A stretch of 64,000 nt of DNA from Frigoribacterium faeni (GCF_007988805.1 NZ_BJUV01000012.1:1-64000); one strand, 5' to 3'; positions 17,067-26,057 are shown, counted from the first letter of the stretch. The notes: a model not told the origin generated them from the letters alone. Made by a program: numbers and translations.

Positions 17067-17840
17067 TCAGGGGGCCTGGGCGGCCTCGGTGTCCGCGGAC
17101 TCCCGGGCGACCCCGACGTCGACGAGGGTCTCGGCCACCGCCTCGGCGATCACCCGGTGACCGGCGTCGTTCGGATGGATGCCGTCGTCGATCATCAGGT
17201 CGGGGCGGGCGTACAGCGGCTGGCCGATGTCGAGGTAGGTGCCGTCGACCTTGGCGACCGCCGTCTCGACGATCGCGCCCAGGATGGTGATGGTCGACGG
17301 TGTGCGACCGGCGCCCCACAGCGGGGAGACGGCCACGATCTCCGCGTCGGGCAGGGCGATGCGCAGATCGGCGAAGGTCTTGTCGACCTCCTTCTTGAGC
17401 TCGTTCAGGTCGTCCGTCGTCCGGACGTCGTTGAGTCCGCCGGAGACGATGACGGCGTCGGGCCTCGCCGCCACGACGTCGGAGATGCGCTTGTCGTAGG
17501 CCTTCTTGCACGAGCCTCCCGGGGCGACGTACCCCGATCCGCCGCAGCCGAGGTTGGTCCCCTGCCAGCCGAAGACGTCGTCGAGCTGCGACACCCAGCC
17601 GTCGGCCTCCGTGGTGGCGCCGGTGCCCACCGTGTACGAGTCGCCCAGGTACGCGACGCGCGCGGCCGAGGCCGTGGCGCGGGGCGAGGAGGCGGGCGCG
17701 GAGGTCCCTGCAGCGGCCGAGGCGGACTCCGGGTCGCGGGGTCCCGACAGGGCGACGCCCGCGACGACGGCCGTCGCGACGACGGCGGTCACGGCCACGG
17801 CGGCCAGGATCCGCGGGCCGACGGAGGGTGTGGGGCTCAT
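17067..17840 (-). CDS. Secreted SGNH/GDSL hydrolase
   Basis: A protein of 257 residues with an N-terminal hydrophobic segment (ILAAVAVTAVVATAVVAGVA) followed by an Ala/Ser-rich spacer, so it is exported or membrane-anchored. The SGNH blocks are complete: YLGDSYTVGTG with the nucleophile Ser, SGGLNDV with the Asn, and DGIHPNDAGH with the catalytic Asp-His. The ATG at 17840 has a gaggag ribosome binding site. Likely role: an esterase or acyl-transfer enzyme acting on surface glycan acyl groups, perhaps working with the acyltransferase just downstream. The substrate is unknown. Confidence 0.85.
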   Translation of the reverse strand: MSPTPSVGPRILAAVAVTAVVATAVVAGVALSGPRDPESASAAAGTSAPASSPRATASAARVAYLGDSYTVGTGATTEADGWVSQLDDVFGWQGTNLGCGGSGYVAPGGSCKKAYDKRISDVVAARPDAVIVSGGLNDVRTTDDLNELKKEVDKTFADLRIALPDAEIVAVSPLWGAGRTPSTITILGAIVETAVAKVDGTYLDIGQPLYARPDLMIDDGIHPNDAGHRVIAEAVAETLVDVGVARESADTEAAQAP

Positions 17841-17905
17841 GCTTCTCCTCTGGGGGCTCGATCCCGGGGCCCGTCGGATGGGTTCGGCGAGATCGTCGCA
17901 GGTCG

Positions 17906-17911
17906 ATAATA
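17906..17911 (-). promoter_or_regulatory. -10 box TATTAT of the SGNH hydrolase
   Basis: Minus-strand TATTAT about 65 bases before the ATG at 17840. It shares two bases with the plus-strand -10 box of the divergent acetyltransferase. Confidence 0.55.
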
Positions 17912-17915
17912 GAGT
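17910..17915 (+). promoter_or_regulatory. -10 box TAGAGT of the acetyltransferase
   Basis: Plus-strand TAGAGT, 6 bases before the GTG at 17922; a leaderless arrangement. It overlaps the divergent -10 box at 17906-17911. Confidence 0.65.
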
Positions 17916-17921
17916 GGCGTC

Positions 17922-18572
17922 GTGTTCAAGACGATGAGCCGATGGCTGCGCGCCGTGTCGCGGGCCCACCGCCTGGACGACCGTCTCACGGCGCTCGAGG
18001 CCGCGGTCCGACAGGCCGAGGCCCGAGCCGCCGGGCCCCGTCGTCCTCGCCCGGCGTACGTCGAGATCGGCTCCGGCGCGAAGATCGGCGACCAGGTCGC
18101 GTTCTTCGGAACCGACCGCGCTCGCGTGGTCCTGGGCGCCTCGACGCGGGTCCTCGACGGCACGCGGATCTTCGGCCCGGCCTCCGTCGGCGCGGGGACG
18201 TTCCTCAACCGCGACGTCTACATCCGGCCTCGGACGACCATCGGCGTCGACGTGTCGGTCGGGCCCTTCGCCCGGTTCGTCACCGAGACGCACGACGTCG
18301 GCCCCTCCGACAACCGCACGGGCGCCGGCCGCACCGAGCCGATCGTGATCGGCGACGGGTGCTGGATCGGAGCCGACGTCACCGTGCTCGGCGGTGTCAC
18401 GGTCGGGCCCGGCAGCGTCGTCGCGGCGGGCAGCGTCGTGATCCGCGACGTGCCGCCGAACTCGCTCGTCGCCGGCGTGCCGGCCCGTGTCATCCGGGCG
18501 CTCGACGGCCCGGACGAGAGCGCGGGTCCCGAGGGCGCATCACCCGCCCGGGGCGATCAGCGCCCGGAGTAG
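17922..18572 (+). CDS. Hexapeptide-repeat (left-handed beta-helix) acyltransferase
   Basis: A protein of 216 residues. A short, basic, partly helical N-terminus is followed by repeated [LIV]-G-x-x-x turns (VEIGSGAKIG, VLGASTRVLDG, VGAGTFLNRDVYIRP, IGVDVSVGPFARF) that build the left-handed beta-helix. It then has the closing pattern of the xenobiotic/maltose acetyltransferase group: IGDGCWIGADVTVLGGVTVG, VVAAGSVVIRDVPPNSLVAG and VPARVIR. The likely catalytic His is in the FVTETHDVG loop. It probably O-acetylates a sugar of the local glycan. Its 3' end overlaps the next minus-strand gene by 16 bases. Confidence 0.88.
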   Translation: MFKTMSRWLRAVSRAHRLDDRLTALEAAVRQAEARAAGPRRPRPAYVEIGSGAKIGDQVAFFGTDRARVVLGASTRVLDGTRIFGPASVGAGTFLNRDVYIRPRTTIGVDVSVGPFARFVTETHDVGPSDNRTGAGRTEPIVIGDGCWIGADVTVLGGVTVGPGSVVAAGSVVIRDVPPNSLVAGVPARVIRALDGPDESAGPEGASPARGDQRPE

Positions 18573-18787
18573 TCCGCCGACTGCTTCACGGCCGTCTTCG
18601 GCACGGACATCGAGCTCAGCACGTTGTAGAACCCCACGCTGTTGACCTCCCGGTAGGTCACGCCGATCGACTTCAGCGACGAGACCATGGCGGACGTCGA
18701 GAGGTGGCGGAGCGTGCGGACGTCGACGAGGCAGGTGAAGCCGCGGCCGACGCCGCTGAGCGAATCGGTGCATCGGAGGATGATCAT
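18557..18787 (-). CDS. Small protein, stand-alone relative of the M15 peptidase C-terminal domain
   Basis: A protein of 76 residues that starts with ATG at 18787 behind an agaggaa ribosome binding site. It is 47 bases downstream of the M15 peptidase gene and on the same strand, so the two are probably co-transcribed. Nearly the whole protein aligns without gaps to the last 75 residues of that peptidase. I count about 32 identities, including L-R-x-T, VR-LRHLST, Y-EVN, FYNV and S-SVP. It has no signal peptide or membrane helix. I do not recognise the domain. Possible roles are a regulator or inhibitor of the peptidase, or a wall-binding module lacking its own export signal. Confidence 0.75.
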   Translation of the reverse strand: MIILRCTDSLSGVGRGFTCLVDVRTLRHLSTSAMVSSLKSIGVTYREVNSVGFYNVLSSMSVPKTAVKQSADYSGR

Positions 18788-18834
18788 GGGTTGTTCCTCT
18801 GGTGGTGGGACGGTGAGCAGGCGGGCCGGTTCGG

Positions 18835-19737
18835 TCAGCGACGCCAGTAGTTCGAATCGTTCGTGAGCGCCGCGAGCGGCACGGACAGCGAGGCCATGAC
18901 GTTGTAGAACACGCTGGCGTTGACCTCGAAGTACGGGGTGGAGATCACACGCATCGAGTTGATCATGTCGATCGTCGACAGGTGCCGGAGGCTGCGCACC
19001 CCGAGCAGAGCCGTGTAGCCGGCCGGCATGTTCCCGACGGCCTGCGTGCTGCGGAGGACGACGACGTCGCCGCTGCCGACCTTGGGATTCGCCGTCGCCG
19101 ACGATCCGACCCAGGCGCCGACGTAGTCGAAGTGCCACGGCTCGGGACGGGAGAAGCCGTTGCCGGTGGGCGTCCAGCCGTACGACGGCCCGTTGGCGTC
19201 CATCCAGCGCTTGGCCGTGGTGCCCGCCGTCTCGACGCCGGAGCCGAAGTCGCACGAGATGGCCCAGCCGTGGTTGGACGTGCCGGGGTAGGCGGCGAGG
19301 TTGCCGGTGCCGTTCTGGTAGCGGTTCCAGTAGTCGACCTGGCGCGCGTAGGTGCGGTAGCCCTCCGTGATGACGAGGGGGCGTCCGACGGCACGGGAGA
19401 ACGCCAGGCTCATCGAGAGGTACTGCCTCGCGGCGTCCTCTCGGAGGTACCCCGATCCGGCGACGGTCGAGACGACGGGGGTGAGGGCCGAGACCGGGAT
19501 CTTGCCGTTCGCGTAGCCGCCCCACGACGAGGCCTGCGCGGCGGCCAGAGCCTGCGCGATGGTCGCGACGCCGTTCGAGGTCTCGCCGAGCGAGGTGGCG
19601 GCCGAGGCGGGCAGGGCCTGGGCGCCGGCGAGCGCCACTCCCCCGGCGGCCGCCGCGGCGAAGGTCAGCACGCGTCGGCGGTCGACGGATCGGGAGGCGG
19701 CGGGGGCAGCCTCGGCGAGGGCGTCGCGAATGTCCAT
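18835..19737 (-). CDS. Tat-exported M15 (VanY-like) peptidase with unusual C-terminal domain
   Basis: A protein of 300 residues. The N-terminus has a twin-arginine signal (DRRRVLTF near residues 19-26, then an Ala-rich core ending about residue 47). The M15B peptidase core is complete: GYRTYARQ at 127-134, TSNHGWAISCDFG with zinc ligands His156 and Asp163, and EPWHFDYV with His202. Such enzymes cut D-Ala-D-Ala or related peptidoglycan bonds. Residues 226-300 are a separate domain that also occurs alone in the next gene. The ATG at 19737 begins the signal peptide. Location outside the membrane is inferred from the signal. Confidence 0.88.
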   Translation of the reverse strand: MDIRDALAEAAPAASRSVDRRRVLTFAAAAAGGVALAGAQALPASAATSLGETSNGVATIAQALAAAQASSWGGYANGKIPVSALTPVVSTVAGSGYLREDAARQYLSMSLAFSRAVGRPLVITEGYRTYARQVDYWNRYQNGTGNLAAYPGTSNHGWAISCDFGSGVETAGTTAKRWMDANGPSYGWTPTGNGFSRPEPWHFDYVGAWVGSSATANPKVGSGDVVVLRSTQAVGNMPAGYTALLGVRSLRHLSTIDMINSMRVISTPYFEVNASVFYNVMASLSVPLAALTNDSNYWRR

Positions 19738-19850
19738 GGGTACACGTTCACATGGATTTGTCCCCCGATCCACCCCCCGAGTGAGGTTCGGCGGAAGGGG
19801 GGACGCCGGCTCCCCGCGGTGTCGCCGACCCTCTCCGGACCCCCTCCCCC

Positions 19851-19856
19851 TAAGAT
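19851..19856 (+). promoter_or_regulatory. -10 box TAAGAT of rmlB
   Basis: Plus-strand TAAGAT after a C-rich tract. The GTG of rmlB follows 37 bases later, with an aaggaa ribosome binding site in between, so this transcript has a short leader. Confidence 0.6.
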
Positions 19857-19893
19857 CGATTGACCCTTCCGCGACCGACCACCAAGGAACAGT

Positions 19894-20880
19894 GTGAAAA
19901 TCCTCGTCACCGGCGGCGCCGGCTTCATCGGCTCGAACTTCGTCCGACGCACCCTCGAAGACGCCTACCCGGGCCTCGAAGGCGCCGAGGTGGTCGTGCT
20001 CGACGCCTTGACCTACTCGGGCAACGAGGCGAACCTCGCCTCCGTCGCCGACTCCCCGCGCTACACCTTCGTCCAGGGCGACATCCGCGACGGCGCCCTG
20101 CTCGACCGGCTCTTCCCCGAGGTCGACGCCGTCGTCCACTTCGCCGCCGAGTCGCACGTCGACCGCTCGGTCCGGGACGCCTCGATCTTCGTCGAGACCA
20201 ACGTGCTCGGCACGCAGCAGCTGCTCGACGCCGCGCTCCGGAACGACCTGAAGCGCTTCGTCCACGTCTCGACGGACGAGGTCTACGGCTCGATCGCCGA
20301 GGGCTCGTGGGCGGAGGACCGCCCCCTCGAGCCGAACTCGCCCTACTCGGCGTCGAAGGCCGGCAGCGACCTGCTCGCCCGCAGCTACCACCGCACGCAC
20401 GGCCTCGACGTCTCCATCACGCGCTGCAGCAACAACTACGGGCCCTTCCACTTCCCCGAGAAGGTCATCCCCCTCTTCGTCACGAACCTCATCGACGACC
20501 AGCACGTCCCCCTCTACGGCGAGGGGAACAACATCCGCGACTGGCTGCACGTCGACGACCACACCCGCGGCATCGCCATGGTGCTCGTGGGCGGCCGCGC
20601 CGGCGAGATCTACAACATCGGCGGCGGCACCGAGCTGACCAACAAGGAGCTCACCGGGATGCTGCTCGAGTCGACCGGCAAGGACTGGTCGTACGTCGAC
20701 CGGGTCCAGGACCGTCTCGGGCACGACCTCCGCTACTCGGTCGACATCTCGAAGATCCGCGAGGAGCTCGGCTACGAGCCGCTCGTCCCCTTCGAGAAGG
20801 GCCTGGCCGAGGTCGTGCAGTGGTACCGCGACAACCGCGAGTGGTGGGAGCCCCTCAAAGAGCGCGCGGCTCTCTCGTGA
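19894..20880 (+). CDS. rmlB: dTDP-glucose 4,6-dehydratase
   Basis: The second step of dTDP-L-rhamnose synthesis: it removes water from dTDP-glucose to give the 4-keto-6-deoxy sugar, using bound NAD. At 328 residues it has the usual length. The Rossmann start is GGAGFIG (residues 7-13). The catalytic triad region is STDEVYG (Thr127-Asp128-Glu129) with Tyr151 and Lys155 in SPYSASK. RCSNNYGP and LYGEGNNIRDWLHVDDH are also typical. GTG at 19894 has aaggaa upstream. The rmlD start overlaps its stop. Confidence 0.97.
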   Translation: MKILVTGGAGFIGSNFVRRTLEDAYPGLEGAEVVVLDALTYSGNEANLASVADSPRYTFVQGDIRDGALLDRLFPEVDAVVHFAAESHVDRSVRDASIFVETNVLGTQQLLDAALRNDLKRFVHVSTDEVYGSIAEGSWAEDRPLEPNSPYSASKAGSDLLARSYHRTHGLDVSITRCSNNYGPFHFPEKVIPLFVTNLIDDQHVPLYGEGNNIRDWLHVDDHTRGIAMVLVGGRAGEIYNIGGGTELTNKELTGMLLESTGKDWSYVDRVQDRLGHDLRYSVDISKIREELGYEPLVPFEKGLAEVVQWYRDNREWWEPLKERAALS

Positions 20881-21767
20881 CCTCCGCTCAGAACCGCCGG
20901 TACCTCGTCACCGGAGCCCGGGGCATGCTCGGCTCCGACCTGCTCGAGGCGCTCTTCGGACGTGAGGTGACCGTGCTCGGCCGGGCCGACCTCGACGTCA
21001 CCGACCGCGACGCCGTCTTCGCCGCCGTCGCCGGCCACGACGTCGTCATCAACGCCGCCGCCTACACCGCGGTGGATGCGGCGGAGACGGACGAGGAGGC
21101 GGCGCTGGCGGTCAACGGGACCGCAGCGGGCCTGCTCGGCGAGGCCACCGCCTCCTCGGGCGCCCGGCTCGTCCAGGTCTCGACCGACTACGTGTTCGAC
21201 GGCCGGGCCACGACGCCCTACGCCGAGTCCACGCCCCTGGCGCCGGTCAGCGCCTACGGTCGCACGAAGGCCGAGGGCGAGCGCCTCGCCCTCGAGGCGA
21301 ACCCCGACGGCACCTACATCGTCCGCACGGCCTGGCTCTACGGCCGCCACGGGTCGAACTTCGCGCGCACGATGCTGAAGCTCGCCGCGACCCACGACAC
21401 GGTGAGCGTCGTCGACGACCAGGTCGGGCAGCCCACCTGGACCCTCGACCTCGCCGAGCAGATCGTCCGGCTGGTCGACTCCGACGCCCCCGCGGGCGTC
21501 TATCACGGCACCAACGGCGGGCAGGCCAGCTGGTACGACTTCGCCCGGGCCGTCTTCCAGGAAGCCGGTCTCGACGCTGCTAGGGTCGAACCGACCGATA
21601 GCTCGAGCTTCGTCCGCCCTGCGCCTCGACCCGGCTACAGCGTGCTCGGTCACGACGCGTGGGCGACGGCGGGGCTGGCCCCGATGCGCGCATGGAACGA
21701 CGCCTTGACCGAGGCCGCCAGCAGGGGAGTTCTCGAGACCGATGACAACGCTTCGAGTGGTCGTTGA
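20877..21767 (+). CDS. rmlD: dTDP-4-dehydrorhamnose reductase
   Basis: The last step of dTDP-L-rhamnose synthesis, an NAD(P)H-dependent reduction of the 4-keto group. It is 296 residues. The cofactor site is YLVTGARGMLGSDL. NAAAYTAVDAAE and the catalytic STDYVFDG ... SAYGRTKAEGE (Tyr-x3-Lys) are diagnostic; VDDQVGQPTW is the usual C-terminal mark. GTG lies inside the rmlB stop (GTGA). Its last 26 bases overlap the start of the following glycosyltransferase, so the three genes form a coupled unit. Confidence 0.96.
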   Translation: MTSAQNRRYLVTGARGMLGSDLLEALFGREVTVLGRADLDVTDRDAVFAAVAGHDVVINAAAYTAVDAAETDEEAALAVNGTAAGLLGEATASSGARLVQVSTDYVFDGRATTPYAESTPLAPVSAYGRTKAEGERLALEANPDGTYIVRTAWLYGRHGSNFARTMLKLAATHDTVSVVDDQVGQPTWTLDLAEQIVRLVDSDAPAGVYHGTNGGQASWYDFARAVFQEAGLDAARVEPTDSSSFVRPAPRPGYSVLGHDAWATAGLAPMRAWNDALTEAASRGVLETDDNASSGR

Positions 21768-22881
21768 CCAGATCCTCGCTCCCGTCCCGGGCGGGATCGG
21801 CCGCTACACCGTCGAGCTCACCCGGGGCCTGATCGCGACCGCCCCTCGGTCGTGCGACGTCGAGGGCGTGGTCGCGGCGCACCCGCAGGCCGAGTACGAC
21901 CGGCTGACCGATCTGCTGCCGGGCCTCTCCGGACTCGCCAAGGCCCCGCTGGGCCGCCGTGAGCTGTCGGTCGCCTGGCAGACGGGCGTGGTCGGTCTGC
22001 CCGGTCGGGGCATGATCCACTCCACGAGCCTGCTCGCGCCGCTCTTCCGCCACGACCGCTCCCTGGACCCGGCGACCCAGTCCGTGGTCACCATCCACGA
22101 CACCGTCCCGTGGACGCACCCGAAGACCCTCACGCCGCGCGGCGTCCGCTGGCACAAGGCGATGGCCAGGAGGGCGCACCGCTTCGCGGACGCGGTGGTC
22201 GTCCCGACGCACGCCGTGGCCGACGAGCTGTCGGAGCACTTCGACTTCGGCGACCGCCTGCGCGTGGTCGGCGGGGCCGTGAGCGCCGATCTGAGGGTCC
22301 CCGACGACGCCGACTCGCTCGCCGACGACCTCGACCTGCCTCCCGCCTACGCGCTCAGCGTCGGCACGCTCGAACCCCGGAAGGGCATCGAGCCGCTCAT
22401 CCAGGCCATGGGGCACCCCGACGCCCCCGACGTCCCCCTGCTGATCGTGGGTCCCGACGGATGGGGCGAGGTCAGCATCGCCGACATCGTCGCCCGCGAG
22501 GGCCTGGCCGAAGGCCGCGTCCGATCGCTCGGGTTCGTCTCCGACGCGCAGCTCGCGGTGCTGCTGCAGCGAGCCAGCGTCTTCGTGTTCCCGAGCCTCG
22601 CCGAGGGGTTCGGACTGCCGGTCATCGAGGCCCTGAGCCTCGGCACCCCCACCGTGATCTCCGACACCCCGGCGCTCGTCGAGGTGGCGGCCGACGCCGC
22701 CATCGTGGTCCCCCGTGACGACCCCGAGCACTACCCCGAGCGGCTCGCCCAGGCCATGTTCCAGGTCGTCGGCGATCTCGAGCTGAGCACGCGTCTCGGG
22801 GTCATCGGCCTCGACCGCTCGCACGCGTTCAGCTGGACGGACTCGGCCGACAAGGTCTGGCAGCTGCACGCCGACCTCTGA
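21742..22881 (+). CDS. GT4 family glycosyltransferase
   Basis: A protein of 379 residues translated from an ATG inside rmlD. It is a GT-B transferase of family 4: VDQILAPVPGGIGRYTVEL at the N-terminus, VVTIHDTVPWTHP in the first domain, then ALSVGTLEPRKGIEPLIQA. The E-x7-E region FPSLAEGFGLPVIEALSLG binds the donor nucleotide sugar. This pattern is common in rhamnosyl- and mannosyltransferases of O-antigen-like and mycobacterial glycans. Its place right after rmlBD makes a rhamnosyltransferase plausible, but the donor is not proven. It is followed by a convergent LCP gene. Confidence 0.85.
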   Translation: MTTLRVVVDQILAPVPGGIGRYTVELTRGLIATAPRSCDVEGVVAAHPQAEYDRLTDLLPGLSGLAKAPLGRRELSVAWQTGVVGLPGRGMIHSTSLLAPLFRHDRSLDPATQSVVTIHDTVPWTHPKTLTPRGVRWHKAMARRAHRFADAVVVPTHAVADELSEHFDFGDRLRVVGGAVSADLRVPDDADSLADDLDLPPAYALSVGTLEPRKGIEPLIQAMGHPDAPDVPLLIVGPDGWGEVSIADIVAREGLAEGRVRSLGFVSDAQLAVLLQRASVFVFPSLAEGFGLPVIEALSLGTPTVISDTPALVEVAADAAIVVPRDDPEHYPERLAQAMFQVVGDLELSTRLGVIGLDRSHAFSWTDSADKVWQLHADL

Positions 22882-22950
22882 CCCCCGGCCCGACGAGCAC
22901 CGAGGCCGTTCCCGCGGCAGCGCCGTGCGACGAGCCGGTGGGCGGGTCGC

Positions 22951-24294
22951 TCAGCCTGCGGACGACGCCGTCGCCGCCGCCACGTCGGCGCGGATCACGC
23001 TGAAGTCCGGGTAGACGTTGTCGTAGGTCGGCGGCACGATCTCGAGGTCGGCGATCTCCTGGCCCTTCGTCTTGAGCGCGAGCTCGACGAACGCGCTCAA
23101 CGCACCACGAGGGATGTCCGTGTCGACGGTCTGCACCCCGGCGCTGGCCACCGACTGGAACTTCGCCAGCACGGTCGCCGGCTGGAACTGCGTCAGCAGC
23201 GCCTGCTGCACCTCGCGCTGCCGGGCCATCCGGTGGTAGTCGTCCGACCCGTGGCGGGCGCGGGCGTACCAGAGGGCGTGGTACCCATCCAGGGTCTGCT
23301 TGCCGGGCTCGATCCAGCCGTCGACGTTGATCGGCTGACCGGCGGCGTCGACGCCGCCGTTGATCGGCAAGCGCCCCTCGGTGTTGTCGACCTCGATGCC
23401 GCCCAGGGCGTCGATCAGCTGAGCGAAGCCCTCCATGTCGATGAGCACGTAGTACTGCAGGGTCAGCCCCGTGACGCCGGAGATCGCGTCGCGCATGGCC
23501 TCGACGCCCGGGTTCGACCCGTTCTCCTCCGCGTCGGGATACAGCTCGGGGTGCTCCTCGCCGTAGGTGTACAGGTAGCTGACGAGACAGTCGTCGCCAC
23601 AGGAGTAGCCGTCGGGGTAGGCGCCCCAGAGGGGCGACCCCTCCGAGAACGGCGCGTTGTAGAGGTTGCGCGGGATGCCGATCAGGGTGGCCGCACCGGT
23701 CTCCGCGTCGATGCTCGCCACCGAGATGCTGTCGGGCCGCAGACCGGTGCGGTCGGCCCCGGCGTCGCCGCCGAGCAGCAGGATGTTGTATCGACCGTCG
23801 ACGGGATCGGCGGCCTGCGCCTGCGACGTGAAGAGATCGTTGAGCAGCCCGTGCTGGACTCCCGACAGGTACGCGCCCCACGCCGCGGGACCCACCGTCG
23901 CGAACAGCAGCAGCGCCATGGCGCCCGCCAGGAATCCGCGCGCGGTCGGGGCCGTCCGGACGATGCGCAGCAGCCGGAGGGTGTCGAGCGTCAGCACCAC
24001 CCAGAGGACCGCGTAGTACACCAGGAAGACCTGGACCACGGTGAGGGCGACGACGCTCGTCGCCATCTCGATCAGCGGTCGTCGGAAGAACAGCGCCAGC
24101 GCGATCATCACGACGGCGACGGCCCAGAACACCAGGGTGGACGCCAGCCCGATCCGTCCGAGGCGACGGTTCCCCGCGAGGACCTGCGCCGACCCGGGCA
24201 CCAGCACGTTCAGCACGACCAGCACCCAGGCGCGCCGGGTCATGAACGGCTCCGACCCGAGGTCGGGATGCCGGACGGGCAGCGTGGCGCTCAC
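22951..24294 (-). CDS. LytR-CpsA-Psr (LCP) family glycopolymer ligase
   Basis: A protein of 447 residues. The N-terminal 150 residues contain about four hydrophobic helices, more than the single anchor of classic LCP proteins. The LCP domain follows: [51 protein letters not shown] and [20 protein letters not shown], with the conserved Arg and Asp residues that bind the polyprenyl pyrophosphate. LCP enzymes transfer finished glycans from the lipid carrier to peptidoglycan outside the membrane, which fits the preceding gene cluster. GTG overlaps the purE stop (GTGA), so it is coupled to purKE. Confidence 0.92.
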   Translation of the reverse strand: MSATLPVRHPDLGSEPFMTRRAWVLVVLNVLVPGSAQVLAGNRRLGRIGLASTLVFWAVAVVMIALALFFRRPLIEMATSVVALTVVQVFLVYYAVLWVVLTLDTLRLLRIVRTAPTARGFLAGAMALLLFATVGPAAWGAYLSGVQHGLLNDLFTSQAQAADPVDGRYNILLLGGDAGADRTGLRPDSISVASIDAETGAATLIGIPRNLYNAPFSEGSPLWGAYPDGYSCGDDCLVSYLYTYGEEHPELYPDAEENGSNPGVEAMRDAISGVTGLTLQYYVLIDMEGFAQLIDALGGIEVDNTEGRLPINGGVDAAGQPINVDGWIEPGKQTLDGYHALWYARARHGSDDYHRMARQREVQQALLTQFQPATVLAKFQSVASAGVQTVDTDIPRGALSAFVELALKTKGQEIADLEIVPPTYDNVYPDFSVIRADVAAATASSAG

Positions 24295-24836
24295 AGCGAC
24301 CGCTGGAGGGCCGTGTTCTTCTCCTCGACGAGTTCGCCGAGGCTGATCGCGTACTCGGCCAGGCGCGTCGCGACGCCGGGGTCCGAGACGCCGAGGATGC
24401 GCGCGGCGAGCAGTCCCGCGTTCGCCGCGCCGCCGATCGACACCGTCGCGACCGGGATCCCCGCCGGCATCTGCACGATGGACAGCAGCGAGTCCAGGCC
24501 GTCGAGCTTCGCCAGGGCGACCGGGACGCCGATCACCGGGAGGGTCGTGACCGAGGCGAGCATCCCCGGCAGGTGCGCCGCGCCTCCTGCACCCGCGATG
24601 ATCACGCCGAGCCCGCGGCCCGCGGCCTCGCGCCCGAAACGGATCATCTTGTCGGGAGTGCGGTGGGCGGACACGACCTCGACCTCGTGGGCGACGCCGA
24701 ACTCCGAGAGGATCTCGGACGCGCTGCGCATGGTCGGCCAGTCGCTGTCCGACCCCATGACGATGGCCACCCGAGGCGGCACGGACGGGTCGTTCGGCGT
24801 CGAGGGAGCGGAGGAGGCGCGGTTCGGGTCGGACAC
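24291..24836 (-). CDS. purE: N5-carboxyaminoimidazole ribonucleotide mutase
   Basis: Purine synthesis: converts N5-CAIR made by PurK into CAIR. It is 181 residues, with a 20-residue polar N-terminal extension. The core motifs are [19 protein letters not shown] with the catalytic His, and the glycine-rich [14 protein letters not shown] at 24836 is 7 bases after a TATCCT box that lies just behind the purK stop, so purE may have its own leaderless promoter besides read-through from purK. Confidence 0.96.
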   Translation of the reverse strand: MSDPNRASSAPSTPNDPSVPPRVAIVMGSDSDWPTMRSASEILSEFGVAHEVEVVSAHRTPDKMIRFGREAAGRGLGVIIAGAGGAAHLPGMLASVTTLPVIGVPVALAKLDGLDSLLSIVQMPAGIPVATVSIGGAANAGLLAARILGVSDPGVATRLAEYAISLGELVEEKNTALQRSL

Positions 24837-24843
24837 GGACTTG

Positions 24844-24849
24844 AGGATA
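24844..24849 (-). promoter_or_regulatory. -10 box TATCCT of purE
   Basis: Minus-strand TATCCT between the purK stop and the purE GTG, 7 bases from the start codon. Any -35 region would lie inside the purK coding sequence. Confidence 0.55.
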
Positions 24850-24852
24850 GCG

Positions 24853-25980
24853 TCAGCCCTGGAAGAACTCCGCAGCGGCGCGCGCCCGATAGGTCGCGTC
24901 GTCGAGGTCGTCGCCGGTGGCCGTGACGTGGCCGACCTTGCGGCCGGGTCGCGGATCCTTGCCGTAGTCGTGCACCTTGACCGAGGGCAGGTCCTCCATC
25001 AGAGCGGGGAGGCGCGCGGCGAGGGTGCCCTGCTCGGGCCCGCCGAGCACGTTGACCATGACGCTCCAGCGGTCGTGCATGCCCGTGTCGCCGAGCGGCA
25101 GGTCGAGCACGGCGCGCAGATGCTGCTCGAACTGGCTCGTGGTCGAGCCGTCGATGCTCCAGTGGCCGGTGTTGTGCGGGCGCATCGCCAGCTCGTTGAC
25201 CAGCAGGCGGTCGTCGGTGGTCTCGAAGAGCTCCACGGCGAGGACGCCGGTCACCCCGAGCTCGTCGGCGATGGTCCGCGCGATCTGCTCGGCGACGTCC
25301 GCGAGTCGGCCCGCGCTGTTCGGGGCGGGGGCGATCACCTCGGCGCAGACGCCGTCGCGCTGGATGCTCTCGACGAGGGGCCACGCGACGATCTCGCCGC
25401 TCGGCCGCCGGGCCACGGACTGGGCCAGCTCGCGACGGAACTCGACCAGCTCCTCGACCAGCAGCGCCTCGCCCTCGGCGAGCGCGGCGAACCAGTCGTC
25501 GGCCCCGTCGGCGGACCGCACGACCCGGACGCCCTTGCCGTCGTAGCCTCCTCGCGCCGTCTTGACGACCGCGCGCCCGTCGTGCTCGGCGAGGAAGACC
25601 CCGAGGGCGCCCGCGTCGCGGACGGCGGCCCAGTCGGGCACGGGGAGGCCGAGGTCGGTGAGTCGTCGACGCATGACGATCTTGTCCTGCGCGACGAAGA
25701 GGGCCTCCGGGGACGGGTGCACGGCGACGCCGGCGTCGACCAGAGCGGCCAGGACGTCCTGCGGCACGTGCTCGTGGTCGAAGGTGACGGCGTCGACGTC
25801 ACGGGCGAAGGCCAGGACGGTCTCGGCGTCGTGGTAGTCGCCGACCCGGGTCGCCGCCAGCCGGGCCGAGCTGCCCTCGGTCTCGGCGAGGACCCGGATG
25901 TCGAGTCCGAGGTGGATCGCCGGGGGCACCATCATGCGGGCCAGCTGCCCGCCTCCGATCACGCCGATCACGTAGGCCAT
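24853..25980 (-). CDS. purK: 5-(carboxyamino)imidazole ribonucleotide synthase
   Basis: Purine synthesis: ATP-dependent carboxylation of AIR. The protein is 375 residues with the ATP-grasp layout: [13 protein letters not shown] at the N-terminus, [16 protein letters not shown] (the ATP-binding loop with Lys), [15 protein letters not shown], and [17 protein letters not shown] near the end. The ATG at 25980 has a gaggagac ribosome binding site; the open frame continues upstream without coding features. It is first in the purK-purE-LCP unit and diverges from the GtrA gene across a 129-base gap. Confidence 0.96.
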   Translation of the reverse strand: MAYVIGVIGGGQLARMMVPPAIHLGLDIRVLAETEGSSARLAATRVGDYHDAETVLAFARDVDAVTFDHEHVPQDVLAALVDAGVAVHPSPEALFVAQDKIVMRRRLTDLGLPVPDWAAVRDAGALGVFLAEHDGRAVVKTARGGYDGKGVRVVRSADGADDWFAALAEGEALLVEELVEFRRELAQSVARRPSGEIVAWPLVESIQRDGVCAEVIAPAPNSAGRLADVAEQIARTIADELGVTGVLAVELFETTDDRLLVNELAMRPHNTGHWSIDGSTTSQFEQHLRAVLDLPLGDTGMHDRWSVMVNVLGGPEQGTLAARLPALMEDLPSVKVHDYGKDPRPGRKVGHVTATGDDLDDATYRARAAAEFFQG

Positions 25981-26051
25981 GCTGTCTCCTCGGTGCGAGG
26001 CGCCCTCGCGATCGCCTCCGACTCGAAGCCGGGGCGGCGCAGGGGGCGCGG

Positions 26052-26057
26052 TACGAT
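26052..26057 (+). promoter_or_regulatory. -10 box TACGAT of the GtrA gene
   Basis: Plus-strand TACGAT. The leader that follows contains a perfect 7-bp hairpin (ggggctc/gagcccc, 26062-26078) and an aggagg ribosome binding site at 26101-26106. Confidence 0.6.
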
